The notes under the pieces: generated by a model
The model's input: the letters and a program-made list of their open reading frames with translations, nothing else
The model's database searches: none
What the model was told of the DNA's origin: nothing
Made by a program: the position numbers and the translations under genes
DNA from: Chitinophaga pinensis
GTDB taxonomy: Bacteria; Bacteroidota; Bacteroidia; 2-12-FULL-35-15
Direction: 5' to 3'
Assembly: GCA_945865315.1 (NCBI GenBank)
Contig: CAMBDK010000013.1
Coordinates: 1 to 45,206 of the forward strand
DNA length: 45,206 nt
Shown here: positions 1-8,040 of the stretch, one piece after another
Layout: each line of letters begins with the position of its first letter
How positions within the stretch are numbered: position 1 is the stretch's first letter

Positions 1-318
1 CATGAAACAGCCCGTGCAATGATGCAGCTGGAGCAAGAAAAAAACGCTAATATATTGGCTCAAACTTTAGAATTAAAAAAAACACTCAATAAAATAAACC
101 TCTATCAACAAACAGATACAGCTTCCCTTGGAAATATCATAATTACTAACAAAGAAAAATTTTATATCTCCATAAGTGCTGGGAAAATAACATTTGACAA
201 TGAAATTTATTATGCCATCTCCCCCCTTTCACCCATAGCGCTTAAGCTAATGGGCTTAAAAGCAAATCAAGAATTTATTTATAATGAAAAGTTGTATTTA
301 ATATTGCAAATTTTATAG
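1..318 (+). CDS. GreA/GreB C-terminal-like protein (3' part only)
   Basis: The reading frame is open from the first base of the window, so the N-terminus lies outside it; the 105 visible residues end at TAG 316-318. The segment HETARAMMQLE followed by a helical stretch (about residues 8-40) and a beta-rich domain with ITNKEKFYISISAG and YYAISPLSPIALKLMG resembles a widespread Bacteroidota family of about 150 residues. That family has a coiled N-terminus and a GreA/GreB C-terminal (FKBP-like) fold and is often mislabelled 3-oxoacyl-ACP synthase in databases. It is expected to be cytoplasmic and perhaps to touch RNA polymerase, but this is inferred from fold only. The internal ATG pair at 19-24 is not the start, because the conserved HETARAMMQLE motif begins before it. 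Confidence 0.75.
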   Translation, partial: HETARAMMQLEQEKNANILAQTLELKKTLNKINLYQQTDTASLGNIIITNKEKFYISISAGKITFDNEIYYAISPLSPIALKLMGLKANQEFIYNEKLYLILQIL

Positions 319-585
319 TTAAAAGAAGCTGAGGGTGTAAATTTAACAGTGCTTTTTTTGATTTCTAAAACCAAAATTACGCTCCATTATATAAATCAAA
401 AGAATTTTTTAGAAGTGAAAGGCATTTATTTGATGCCCCCTTTTAAAAACTTTCCTAGTGTTATCAAAGATATTCCGGATATTTTACATTTTCAATGCGA
501 ACCATGGAAACATAAGAAATTTTGGATGCCCGCCTCTAATGATCTGGTTTGCAAATCCCGACCAGCAGGAAAATCACATAAAACT
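319..585. other. Intergenic region, no gene recognised
   Basis: Between the GreA-like gene and the cspA terminator I see no convincing gene. A plus-strand frame from GTG 349 to 648 is open but runs through the terminator hairpin and into cspA on the other strand, and its translation resembles nothing I know. A 5-bp hairpin (544-548 with 561-565) lies in a stretch that looks loosely like a tRNA T-arm but lacks any acceptor or D-arm partner. Confidence 0.5.
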
Positions 586-614
586 AAAAAAACATGCCAT
601 AAGCATGTTTTTTT
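586..614 (-). terminator. Rho-independent terminator of cspA (probably bidirectional)
   Basis: A perfect 12-bp inverted repeat has arms at 586-597 and 603-614 with a 5-nt loop. The GC-containing core is ACATGC/GCATGT, flanked by seven A on one side and seven T on the other, so it can work in both directions. It lies 26 bp past the cspA stop codon. Confidence 0.8.
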
Positions 615-640
615 AGCAATCGAAAAATATATTTTTCGAA

Positions 641-832
641 CTAGATAACTTTTACACTTGAAGCATTTAAACCTTTAGGGCCACTTTCTACTTCAAATTG
701 TACTTTATCGTTTTCACGAATCTCATCAAGAAGACCTGAAGAGTGAACAAAGATGTCTTTTTCACCTGATTCAGGTGTGATGAAACCAAATCCTTTTGTT
801 TCATTAAAAAATTTTACTGTACCTTTTTGCAT
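641..832 (-). CDS. cspA: Cold-shock domain protein (CspA family)
   Basis: A 63-residue single-domain cold-shock protein, the standard length for a stand-alone OB-fold CSD. Both nucleic-acid-binding motifs are present: RNP1 as KGFGFI (about residues 14-19) and RNP2 as DIFVH (about 26-30), with the opening MQKGTVKFFNETKGFG typical of the family. It should bind single-stranded RNA/DNA in the cytoplasm and melt mRNA structure; whether it is cold-induced cannot be told from sequence. It is a single-gene transcription unit, with a clear promoter about 25 bp upstream and a strong terminator just downstream. The leader is only about 20 nt, unlike the long thermosensor leaders of enterobacterial csp genes. 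Confidence 0.95.
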   Translation of the reverse strand: MQKGTVKFFNETKGFGFITPESGEKDIFVHSSGLLDEIRENDKVQFEVESGPKGLNASSVKVI

Positions 833-856
833 GTTGTTTATTTATTTATTATAGAA

Positions 857-886
857 CAAATATACAAAAAAAATATTAACTAGCAA
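857..886 (-). promoter_or_regulatory. Bacteroidota-type promoter of cspA
   Basis: On the minus strand, TTG (886-884) is followed after 19 bp by TATATTTG (864-857), matching the Bacteroidota -33/-7 consensus TTG-N19-21-TAnnTTTG at every fixed position. Transcription should begin near 850, leaving a leader of about 20 nt. Confidence 0.8.
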
Positions 887-1192
887 TTTTTTTAAAAAAT
901 CTTACCATTTATTTTCATAAATAATATTCAAGTATTTAAAAATCAATACTTTAAAATTTAAATTAAAACAAGCATTTATTGAAAAAAAAAAATAAAAGGG
1001 AAAACGTAGTAAAAAACAGTAGCCCATCGACAGAAAAAATATTTTATTGGGTTTTAAACTCGCTGTTTTTACATTCTTAATTCAACAGCTACTATCCTTA
1101 ATGCCCTATTATGAGGCAGTATTAGCTTGTTTATTAATTGTAATTGAATAATTTTGTTCGGCTTAATATTTGAAAATTGTATGCTGAAAAAT
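887..1192. other. AT-rich intergenic region downstream of the amidase gene
   Basis: No coding frame with recognisable content. An imperfect inverted repeat pairs GTAAAAAACAG (1009-1019) with CTGTTTTTAC (1063-1072), with CCCA/TGGG inside it. On the minus strand it could act as a weak terminator for the amidase gene, but the match has a bulge and I do not rely on it. Confidence 0.4.
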
Positions 1193-4100
1193 CTATTTAA
1201 CTATCACTTTCATGAAATTTCGACCATAATTTGTTTCTAATTTCGCAATATAAATGCCGCTTGCCAATTGCATATTTTCGAAATTTATTATTTCAACATG
1301 TTTTCCTGCATTTTGATTTGGTCTTTGGAATATAATATTTTCTTTGCCAAGCATATCCGTAAATGTAATAGTAACCTTTGAACCTGAATTTAATTGGTAA
1401 GAGAATATCGCCTTATTAATCATAGGGTTAGGAAAAATAGATAATTTATCTGCCGCCTCTTGATCGTTTATAGAAGTAATTTCTACCATTTGTCCATTAC
1501 TTGAAAAAATGGGAGATAGCAGTCCTGCTCCATTTTCAGCCTTTACCGAATAATAATAATTTTGTCCGACAACAGAACTTAAATTGGTATCGGTTGCCGT
1601 CAGATTAAACCAATTATCCGTAAAATTTAAAATATCGGAAGACCCTGGCGATGTTCCTATAGCATACCAATACCTTGAAATAGCGGAGTTATTATCTGAT
1701 GAGGCTGTCCAGTTGGCGGAAAGTGTAGTTAAGGAAGAAGTAGTGTTAATATCGGCTCCTGTGCCATCATTTATGCTATTGCCACCAGATGGCGGAGTCC
1801 AGTCAACATTTATATTTTGATAAAAAACAGATGATAAGTTTCCTGCCGAATCAGCGCAAATAGATTTAATTTTTCCGGAAAAGGTTGTAGGATTTGGATT
1901 TTGATACCGTATATCATTTGTATTTGCTGATCCAACAGAAATTGCAGCTGAAGTAGCAGCACGCGAGCGGTAAACATTCAAATCATTTATTTCAAAATTT
2001 GAGTTTCCACTACGAAAAGAAATTGCATTTCCGCTAGCAAGCGGACTGGAGTCAGTCCATGAAGTTATAAATTTATTATCTCTATAAATGCTTATTTTAC
2101 CAGTAATACGATCATAAATTATTTTATAATCATACCATTGCCCTGCAATGGTAGTAAAGGGGATATTTAATACAGAGGAGCTAAATGCGTTATTTACAAC
2201 TTTAAAAATTTGCAATTCCGAATCATCCACACGAAACCAAACAAAATAAGAATTACCACGATTAGATTGCGAGGCATTGTCACAAAAGAAATGAAAACCT
2301 GCCCGTTTATTAGTTCCTATTCCACTTATTTTACCATAAAAATTATATAAATATCTATTTGATAAAGATTGATTGAGTGAAGCATAAATATTAGTATTGC
2401 TTGAATCTTGGTTAGATTGGGATAAAGCAGCGCCATTAATAGCCCATGTACCATTTGCATTTGTCCATTCGGGATGTATTGCATTATCAAAATTATCTTT
2501 AAAAAAACCATTATTACTATTAGCACGCCATTCGGCTCCATCGTAATCAATTACTTGATAATAGCTCTTTTCTAAACCGCTACCACCAGTTTCGTCAGTA
2601 TCCGTAAAATTTGCTGTAAAATTGTTAGTTTCCCAAGTGTTAGTATTCGTTACAGCGGTAGTGGGAGGTATGCTATCCATATTGGGAGCAGGCAATGCAT
2701 TGCTGGTCCAGTTAGCTGCCCATCCTGCAGCAGTTATATTGCAGTCGGAACGGAATTCTAATAATAAGGAACCTCCGGTCGAAACAATTGTACCGGGACT
2801 TGTTGTACCTGAAAAATCTCCAATAAGAGGAGATGAGGTAGTAGGTCCATCATAAATTAATAAATAATCCCATCCTAACTCAGTATTAAACGAAGTGAAA
2901 TTAAGTATTATAGAAGTGGCTCCAGAAGGTTGAATTAATTTTAAACTTCTTTCGTCATCTGCATAACTGCCTCCACTCCCACCACTATCATAAGTACTAC
3001 CTGTAACGCCTGTTACTGAAGTGATTATAGGATTATTATTGATAAGCAAATAATACTTCGCCCAATTCCAATTAGGTCCCGGATCGGTATGCGACTGTCC
3101 GGTAAACATTTGATGGCCTTTAATTTTTGTACAATCTCCAATTCCACAAGAACTAGCACCACCGGAACATCCAGGCCCATAATAGGTCCTTTTGGGATTT
3201 ATGCCATAACCGCTATTACAAATATCTCTTACTAAATCAGAAGACTTTGTATACATAGCATTGGTATACCAACTGGATTGATTGATATAACCTTCATGTT
3301 CAATACCAATGGTATAGGGATTTTCATTACCTACATGCCACCCTTTGGAGGCTTCAAGCACCATTTGAGTTACTTGTCCGTCACTGGAGCGCACAACATA
3401 ATGAGCCGAAACACTTGCTGAACAATTTTGAAACCAGGAAATACACCCAGCATAACTTCCTTGCACAGTATGAATTGTAACTGCCGATATAGCTGTTCCA
3501 CCGCGTGAGCTATAGTTACATGAAGCGGCAGCATTCCAAATTGCCGGACCATAATCACTTGTTTGCATTGATTTACTCTGAAATTGCAGTCCGCTTTTAC
3601 TATAAACCTTTTCATCTGTTACCCTTACGCTTGGCGAACTTAATATTTCATAATTATTAGCACCAAATATTTTAATGAAATCAATTTCATAATTAGGAAA
3701 GTTATACTGTTGCTGGTATGTTAGCGAATTTAAAAAATTAAAATAAGCATATATCTGCTGGTTCAAGGCATAAACCTGACCATCTGTTTGATGCGGAAGT
3801 TCACTTAAATTTATCAAGATTGGAATTTGATCTTGTATGTTACTACTTTTAATATTCAAAGATTTTTTTACAGCTATAAACGCATCGGCATAAGCCAATA
3901 TATTTTTTTCAGGATCATTGATAATTTCATTAATTGTATACCCCGATAGTTTCGAAATATAAACAAGATTATTAGCAAAATAATTTTGTCCATCAAGTGT
4001 TAAACCCATTACTCCGTATACATTAGGTAAACCAGTACAACTTTCCGATTGCAAGGAGGCATGCTCAATATGAGTAAAATGGGTATTAGAAAATGCAACG

Positions 4101-4258
4101 GCTTCTAGAACTCCTAATGGTATTTCGGGATGACTTTTATAGGCTTTATTAAAAAGGTCAGAATAATTATTTACAATAATTTGATCACTGTCAATATTTT
4201 TTGCTGAACCTTGATAAAAATTAAGTATCAGTAAAAAAACAATTAAATTTTTTTTCAT
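1193..4258 (-). CDS. T9SS-exported N-acetylmuramoyl-L-alanine amidase with CUB-like and LamG-like domains
   Basis: A 1021-residue modular secreted protein. A signal peptide (about 1-19) is followed by a helical region (about 30-200) with the motif ESCTGLPNVYGVMGL seen at the front of other Bacteroidota secreted amidases. The Amidase_2 (PGRP-like) domain spans about 240-410; likely zinc ligands are H263 (in TIHT) and H390/D392 (SHTDPGPNW), with E320-H321-E322 nearby. A Gly- and Asp-rich CUB-like beta domain follows (about 415-520), then a concanavalin/DUF1080-like domain (about 585-770), a fibronectin-III-like segment (about 840-930) and a T9SS type A sorting domain (about 945-1021, starting LSIFPNPMINKA). 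It should cut the bond between muramic acid and the stem peptide outside the cell. A scavenging or antibacterial role on foreign walls is inferred from the export route. Confidence 0.9.
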   Translation of the reverse strand: MKKNLIVFLLILNFYQGSAKNIDSDQIIVNNYSDLFNKAYKSHPEIPLGVLEAVAFSNTHFTHIEHASLQSESCTGLPNVYGVMGLTLDGQNYFANNLVYISKLSGYTINEIINDPEKNILAYADAFIAVKKSLNIKSSNIQDQIPILINLSELPHQTDGQVYALNQQIYAYFNFLNSLTYQQQYNFPNYEIDFIKIFGANNYEILSSPSVRVTDEKVYSKSGLQFQSKSMQTSDYGPAIWNAAASCNYSSRGGTAISAVTIHTVQGSYAGCISWFQNCSASVSAHYVVRSSDGQVTQMVLEASKGWHVGNENPYTIGIEHEGYINQSSWYTNAMYTKSSDLVRDICNSGYGINPKRTYYGPGCSGGASSCGIGDCTKIKGHQMFTGQSHTDPGPNWNWAKYYLLINNNPIITSVTGVTGSTYDSGGSGGSYADDERSLKLIQPSGATSIILNFTSFNTELGWDYLLIYDGPTTSSPLIGDFSGTTSPGTIVSTGGSLLLEFRSDCNITAAGWAANWTSNALPAPNMDSIPPTTAVTNTNTWETNNFTANFTDTDETGGSGLEKSYYQVIDYDGAEWRANSNNGFFKDNFDNAIHPEWTNANGTWAINGAALSQSNQDSSNTNIYASLNQSLSNRYLYNFYGKISGIGTNKRAGFHFFCDNASQSNRGNSYFVWFRVDDSELQIFKVVNNAFSSSVLNIPFTTIAGQWYDYKIIYDRITGKISIYRDNKFITSWTDSSPLASGNAISFRSGNSNFEINDLNVYRSRAATSAAISVGSANTNDIRYQNPNPTTFSGKIKSICADSAGNLSSVFYQNINVDWTPPSGGNSINDGTGADINTTSSLTTLSANWTASSDNNSAISRYWYAIGTSPGSSDILNFTDNWFNLTATDTNLSSVVGQNYYYSVKAENGAGLLSPIFSSNGQMVEITSINDQEAADKLSIFPNPMINKAIFSYQLNSGSKVTITFTDMLGKENIIFQRPNQNAGKHVEIINFENMQLASGIYIAKLETNYGRNFMKVIVK

Positions 4259-4291
4259 CTATGGTTATATTTTAGATAGCATATTCTTTAA

Positions 4292-4299
4292 CAAATATA
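4292..4299 (-). promoter_or_regulatory. -7 element of the amidase gene
   Basis: Minus-strand TATATTTG (4299-4292) matches TAnnTTTG and lies about 33 bp before the amidase ATG. No TTG occurs at the expected 19-21 bp upstream, so only the -7 half is supported. Confidence 0.5.
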
Positions 4300-4520
4300 C
4301 TATTTTTTTTATTTTAAAACACCTCAAAGACAATCAAATTAAAGGCTTATCAATAATTATTATTTCATCTTAATTATTTTTATTGTCTATTTATATGTGG
4401 CACATTATTTATTAGATGTTGCCTAATATTAAATTAGACTTTATACAAGGTATAATTTACGAGCACCAATGGGATGAATAAATAACAGAAGTTTAAAAAG
4501 GAATAATTTTTCAATCATAA
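4300..4520. other. Intergenic region, nothing recognised
   Basis: About 220 bp of AT-rich sequence between the amidase promoter and the rpsP terminator. No open frame of note, RNA fold or repeat was seen. Confidence 0.4.
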
Positions 4521-4555
4521 AAAAAGGCTATCAACAATTTTGTTGATAGCCTTTT
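4521..4555 (-). terminator. Rho-independent terminator of rpsP
   Basis: A perfect inverted repeat pairs GGCTATCAACA (4526-4536) with TGTTGATAGCC (4541-4551); one further A-T pair closes the loop, and the outer A/T bases also pair. On the minus strand it ends in a run of seven T. It lies 22 bp past the rpsP stop. Confidence 0.9.
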
Positions 4556-4577
4556 CAATAAAATAAAATAAATAAAA

Positions 4578-5111
4578 CTATCCTTCAGTTTGTGTTTCAG
4601 CTGCAGCACTTTCTGGTGCAGCATTTTCTTCTGCAACTGCTTCTACAGGAGGAGGAGTATTTTTAGCAACAACTTTAGCAGCAGTAGCTTCTTTGGAAGC
4701 AACTTCGGCAGTAAATCTTTTTTTATTTTCGTCTTTTTTAACAGTATCTAATCTTGTTATTTTACCTGTTATTTTGCTTTCTTTTTCTGCTTCCCATTTA
4801 GCATATTTAGCATCCGCTTGTTCTGCAGTAAGAGCACCTTTGGTAATCCCACCCTTTAAGTGATTTCTATACATTACACCTTTGTATGAAAGAATAGCAC
4901 GGCAAGTATCGGTAGGCTGTGCACCATTTTCTAACCAATTTAAGGCTTTTTCATTATCCAAAACAATTGTTGCTGGATTTGTAGTTGGGTTGTACGTGCC
5001 AATTTTCTCAATAAACTTTCCGTCTCGAGGTGCACGACCATCCGCAATTACAATGTGGTAAAAAGCACTTGCTTTTTTTCCATGACGCTGTAATCTAATT
5101 TTTACTGGCAT
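4578..5111 (-). CDS. rpsP: 30S ribosomal protein S16 with long C-terminal tail
   Basis: Residues 1 to about 85 are the S16 core ([41 protein letters not shown]), a small-subunit protein that binds 16S rRNA during assembly. The protein is 177 residues against about 80-90 in most bacteria. The extra 90 residues form a charged, Ala/Glu/Lys-rich low-complexity tail ([29 protein letters not shown]) of the kind usual in Bacteroidota S16. The start is fixed by the invariant MPVKIRL. It is followed by its own terminator, and no rimM, trmD or rplS lies next to it, unlike the E. coli operon. Confidence 0.97.
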   Translation of the reverse strand: MPVKIRLQRHGKKASAFYHIVIADGRAPRDGKFIEKIGTYNPTTNPATIVLDNEKALNWLENGAQPTDTCRAILSYKGVMYRNHLKGGITKGALTAEQADAKYAKWEAEKESKITGKITRLDTVKKDENKKRFTAEVASKEATAAKVVAKNTPPPVEAVAEENAAPESAAAETQTEG

Positions 5112-5142
5112 TTTTTTTATGTATTAAAGTTAATAATTAATT

Positions 5143-5162
5143 CCCAAAAATTTAGTTTTGGG
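5143..5162 (-). promoter_or_regulatory. Hairpin in the rpsP 5' leader region
   Basis: A 7-bp perfect inverted repeat, CCCAAAA (5143-5149) with TTTTGGG (5156-5162), has a 6-nt loop and starts about 32 bp upstream of the rpsP ATG. No T-run follows on the minus strand, so it is a poor terminator for dusB. It may be a leader structure, but function is unknown. Confidence 0.35.
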
Positions 5163-5263
5163 ATCGCGAAGTTAATAAAATTATTTGAATAAAAAGCTTT
5201 AGTTTAATTTTTAATGCTAAAATGGGAGGTTTATTGGGTATTTTAACGCTATTATGCCACAAT

Positions 5264-6259
5264 TTAACAGATAGTCTCCAGCTCTTCGTATTTTTTTTCT
5301 ACTTCATCTAATATACTTGTAATCTCCTCGTATGAGTAGGATGTTACTAAATTCATGCGATAATCTTTAAAATGGGGCAAGCCTTTAAAGTAATTATTAT
5401 AATGCCTGCGCATTTCAACGATGCCAGCATGTTTACTTTTCCATTTAATAGAAAAATTTAAATGTTCTTTACAAATGCTAACTCTGTCTTTAATTGTAGG
5501 GGGAGGAAGGTGTTCATTGGTTTTTAAAAAATGTTTTATCTCATTAAAAATCCAAGGGTAACCTATACTAGCTCTTCCAATCATAATGCCATCTACGCCA
5601 TATCGATCTTTCATTAATTTGGCTTTTTCGGGTGAATCAATATCACCATTACCAAAAATGGGGATTTTAATCCTCGAATTATTTTTTATTTCTCCTATTA
5701 ATGTCCAATCTGCATCCCCTTTATACATTTGAGCGCGGGTTCTGCCATGGATAGTTAAGGCTGAAATGCCAATATCTTGAAGGCGTTCTGCTACTTCTAC
5801 CACATTCTTTGTTGTGTCGTCCCACCCCAAACGAGTTTTCACAGTAACCGGCCGATGCGCTATTTTAACTATTTCAGAGGTCATGTGCACCATTTTAGGA
5901 ATATCTTGCAGCAGCGCAGCACCAGCACCTCTGCATGCAACTTGCTTCACCGGACATCCATAATTAATGTCTATTAATTCGGGATTTGCATTATCAGCAA
6001 TTATTCCTGCTTCCCTCATAGAATTAATATCGGAGCCAAACAACTGGATACCAATTGGGCGCTCATATTCAAATATATCAAGTTTCTGAACACTTTTAGC
6101 GGCAGACCTAATAAGACCTTCAGAGGATATAAACTCGGTATACATTAAATCTGCACCATTCTTTTTGCATACCGCACGAAATGGAGGATCGCTAACATCT
6201 TCCATTGGTGCTAGCAATAATGGGAAATCAGAAAGTTCAATATTACCTATTTTAACCAT
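5264..6259 (-). CDS. dusB: tRNA-dihydrouridine synthase (DusB type)
   Basis: A 331-residue FMN-dependent enzyme that reduces uridine to dihydrouridine in the tRNA D-loop. The TIM-barrel domain carries the family signatures LLAPMEDVSDPPFR at the N-terminus, ELIDINYGCPVKQVACRGAGAALL (split here as INYGCPVKQ plus CRGAGAALL) with the catalytic Cys, LTIHGRTRAQMYKG, and IFGNGDI and GIMIGRASIGYPWIF for phosphate and FMN binding. A helical tRNA-binding domain makes up the C-terminal third (about 245-331). Length and motifs fit DusB, the usual Bacteroidota type. It is transcribed away from the CPBP protease gene from a shared 100-bp intergenic region. Confidence 0.93.
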   Translation of the reverse strand: MVKIGNIELSDFPLLLAPMEDVSDPPFRAVCKKNGADLMYTEFISSEGLIRSAAKSVQKLDIFEYERPIGIQLFGSDINSMREAGIIADNANPELIDINYGCPVKQVACRGAGAALLQDIPKMVHMTSEIVKIAHRPVTVKTRLGWDDTTKNVVEVAERLQDIGISALTIHGRTRAQMYKGDADWTLIGEIKNNSRIKIPIFGNGDIDSPEKAKLMKDRYGVDGIMIGRASIGYPWIFNEIKHFLKTNEHLPPPTIKDRVSICKEHLNFSIKWKSKHAGIVEMRRHYNNYFKGLPHFKDYRMNLVTSYSYEEITSILDEVEKKYEELETIC

Positions 6260-6325
6260 TTTAATTTTGTAAATTATTGTACTTAATATATAAAAGGAAA
6301 AAATCTAGAAACCGGAATAAATTTA

Positions 6326-6366
6326 TAAATTTGAGCAAAATTACAAAAAAATGATAAAAAATGCAA
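6326..6366. promoter_or_regulatory. Divergent promoters for dusB and the CPBP gene
   Basis: For dusB (minus strand), TTG (6366-6364) and TAATTTTG (6343-6336) are separated by 20 bp. For the CPBP gene (plus strand), TAAATTTG lies at 6326-6333, 27 bp before the ATG, without a TTG at the right distance. The two -7 boxes are 2 bp apart, so the promoters probably compete. Confidence 0.5.
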
Positions 6367-7275
6367 AATAATGAACTAGAAAGCCAATCTGGGCTTAAAT
6401 TAATTTCACTGCTTACATTTATTTTTGCATTTGGTTTATTTACCGTATTAGGCAGTAATGATGATATTCCCATGAACTTGGATAATTCAGCTACCATTGC
6501 AGTATTAAAAATTATACAGGGTTTTAGCGTACTTATTATTTTTATATTGCCAGCTGTCCTTTTTTCTGTTTTTTGGACAAAGCCGGGCATACACTATTTA
6601 GGGATAACATCAAAACCTTCCTTTTCTTCCTTATTAATTTCAGGTTTATTAATGCTTTTATCATTGCCATTGATTAACTGGTTGGCAGATATTAATCAGC
6701 ACTTAAAATTACCTGAAATGCTTAATGGCATTGAAATTTGGATGAAAAATAGTGAAGAAAAAGCAAAAGTCCTTACGGATGCTTTTACTGAAGGGGATTC
6801 TTTAGGGGTTCTTTTCCTAAACTTAATTGTTATAGCGCTATTGGCTGCCCTGAGTGAAGAATTATTTTTTCGTGGTGTTTTACAAAAAGTGTTAATTGAG
6901 TATACCCGCAATAAACACTTGGGTGTATGGATTGGCGCTATCATATTTAGCGCTTTTCACATGCAATTTTATGGTTTTTTACCTCGCATGCTGATGGGTG
7001 CCTTTTTGGGTTATCTTTTTTTATGGAGCGGGTCTTTATGGCTAGGAATATTTGCTCATTTCATAAATAACGGCATGGCAGTTTTAATAATCTGGCTAAT
7101 CAATAAAAATGTAATTCCAGAAAATATAGAAAAAGTAGGTATTCAATCTGGTGAATGGATTTATGCAGTAATGAGCCTATTAATATTAATAACAGGGCTA
7201 TTATTAGTTTATAAAAAAGAAAGTAAAAAAAACACCCTCCTCGTGCTTAAAAAAGAAGATACACTAGCACCTTAA
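6361..7275 (+). CDS. CPBP-family intramembrane glutamic endopeptidase
   Basis: A 304-residue polytopic membrane protein with about eight hydrophobic segments. It has the three conserved CPBP (Rce1/CAAX protease, Abi) motifs: EE-FFR as SEELFFRGVLQ (E166, E167, R171), then FSAFHMQFYGFLPRM (H200), then WLGIFAHFINNG (H233). The family cuts substrates within the membrane; roles range from prenyl-protein processing to bacteriocin immunity, and nothing here shows which applies. The last 30 residues are charged and cytoplasmic. The start at 6361 follows the -7 box closely and is the first ATG in frame. Confidence 0.88.
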   Translation: MQNNELESQSGLKLISLLTFIFAFGLFTVLGSNDDIPMNLDNSATIAVLKIIQGFSVLIIFILPAVLFSVFWTKPGIHYLGITSKPSFSSLLISGLLMLLSLPLINWLADINQHLKLPEMLNGIEIWMKNSEEKAKVLTDAFTEGDSLGVLFLNLIVIALLAALSEELFFRGVLQKVLIEYTRNKHLGVWIGAIIFSAFHMQFYGFLPRMLMGAFLGYLFLWSGSLWLGIFAHFINNGMAVLIIWLINKNVIPENIEKVGIQSGEWIYAVMSLLILITGLLLVYKKESKKNTLLVLKKEDTLAP

Positions 7276-7365
7276 AATAAGATAATTTGAATTGGCAATT
7301 AATAGAAAATCGACTTATTTAAATTTGTAAAGGATAATTTTATAATGAAAAGCTAATGCCTAAAA

Positions 7366-7719
7366 TTATTTTTCTTTTCTCTTTACTAAAAAATAGTAAT
7401 CATTTTCAATAGGTAGGTAACCATATTCATAGCAGAAGTAATAAGTTATGCCTTTTTTTGTAATATACAAATTAGTATAATATTGAAAATTAAATCCTTT
7501 TTGAATTAAATTAGATTTGCTAGACTTAGCAGTTTCAGAAGGCATGAGGTCTTTTAATATCCTTCTGTTTTTACGTAAAATATTATTTACATTTCTTACA
7601 TAATTTGTGGTATCGCTATTTATTTTATTATTGAACGCATTCCGACATAAATCGGAACAGAATTTCTTATCAGATCTTCCTTTTATAAGCTCAGCGCATT
7701 CCAGACATTCTTTTGTCAT
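7366..7719 (-). CDS. Conserved small protein with N-terminal zinc ribbon
   Basis: A 117-residue cytoplasmic protein of a family I recognise as common but uncharacterised in Bacteroidota. It opens with a four-cysteine zinc-binding pattern, CLEC and then CSDLC (Cys5, Cys8, Cys21, Cys25), followed by the conserved stretch NNILRKNRRIL (about residues 45-55). The C-terminal half is rich in Tyr and Phe (FNFQYYTNLY, GITYYFCYEYGYLPIENDYY), as in its relatives. The basic middle suggests nucleic-acid contact, but no function is known. It appears monocistronic; a family 1 repeat element begins 47 bp upstream of its start. Confidence 0.7.
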   Translation of the reverse strand: MTKECLECAELIKGRSDKKFCSDLCRNAFNNKINSDTTNYVRNVNNILRKNRRILKDLMPSETAKSSKSNLIQKGFNFQYYTNLYITKKGITYYFCYEYGYLPIENDYYFLVKRKEK

Positions 7720-7766
7720 ATAGGATAATTATCAAAACAATACAAATGTAATTTTTTTTAGCTTAA

Positions 7767-8002
7767 TAAAGCTTTCAAAATAATTTCGACAAATTAATTG
7801 GTTCAAAAACTGTGTGTTTTTCTTTTGTCTTGATACAAAAGAAACAAAAAATCAAGAACAAACGATTCCTCCCCACCTGCAACACTGCATCGCGTTTGTA
7901 CCTTCCTCACGCGCGTTTTCATAAGGATATGTTTTGAAAAAAAATGAAATCATCTTTTTTTATTAATATATCTGTTTTGTCGAAATTATTTTAAAAGCTT
8001 TA
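7767..8002 (-). mobile_element. MITE-like element, family 1, copy A
   Basis: A 236-bp non-coding element bounded by 27-bp terminal inverted repeats (7767-7793 and 7976-8002, one mismatch; each begins TAAAGCTTT from outside). It is flanked by the direct repeat CTTAA (7762-7766 and 8003-8007), a probable target duplication. Two further copies lie at 22630-22866 and 30336-30569, in the opposite orientation. An internal hairpin pairs 7819-7828 with 7835-7844 (10 bp, 6-nt loop). Its middle contains GC-rich stretches unlike its surroundings. No transposase is encoded, so a trans-acting transposase would be needed. It ends 38 bp before the next gene's ATG. Confidence 0.8.
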
Positions 8003-8040
8003 CTTAAGTAATCAATATTTGATTATTTTTGGCCCTCAAA

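Noticed and set aside
541-570. Stretch resembling a tRNA T-arm and acceptor tail
   Set aside because: No matching acceptor strand, D-arm or anticodon arm upstream, and the T-loop has an extra base.
349-648. Open plus-strand frame of 99 codons starting GTG
   Set aside because: It crosses the cspA terminator and the cspA 3' end, resembles no known protein, and has no promoter or start signal.
1009-1072. Imperfect hairpin downstream of the amidase
   Set aside because: One arm has an extra A, and pairing is too weak to call a terminator.
2622-2855. Antisense frame within the amidase gene (and similar antisense frames in other genes)
   Set aside because: These are shadows of strongly supported coding frames and show no protein resemblance.
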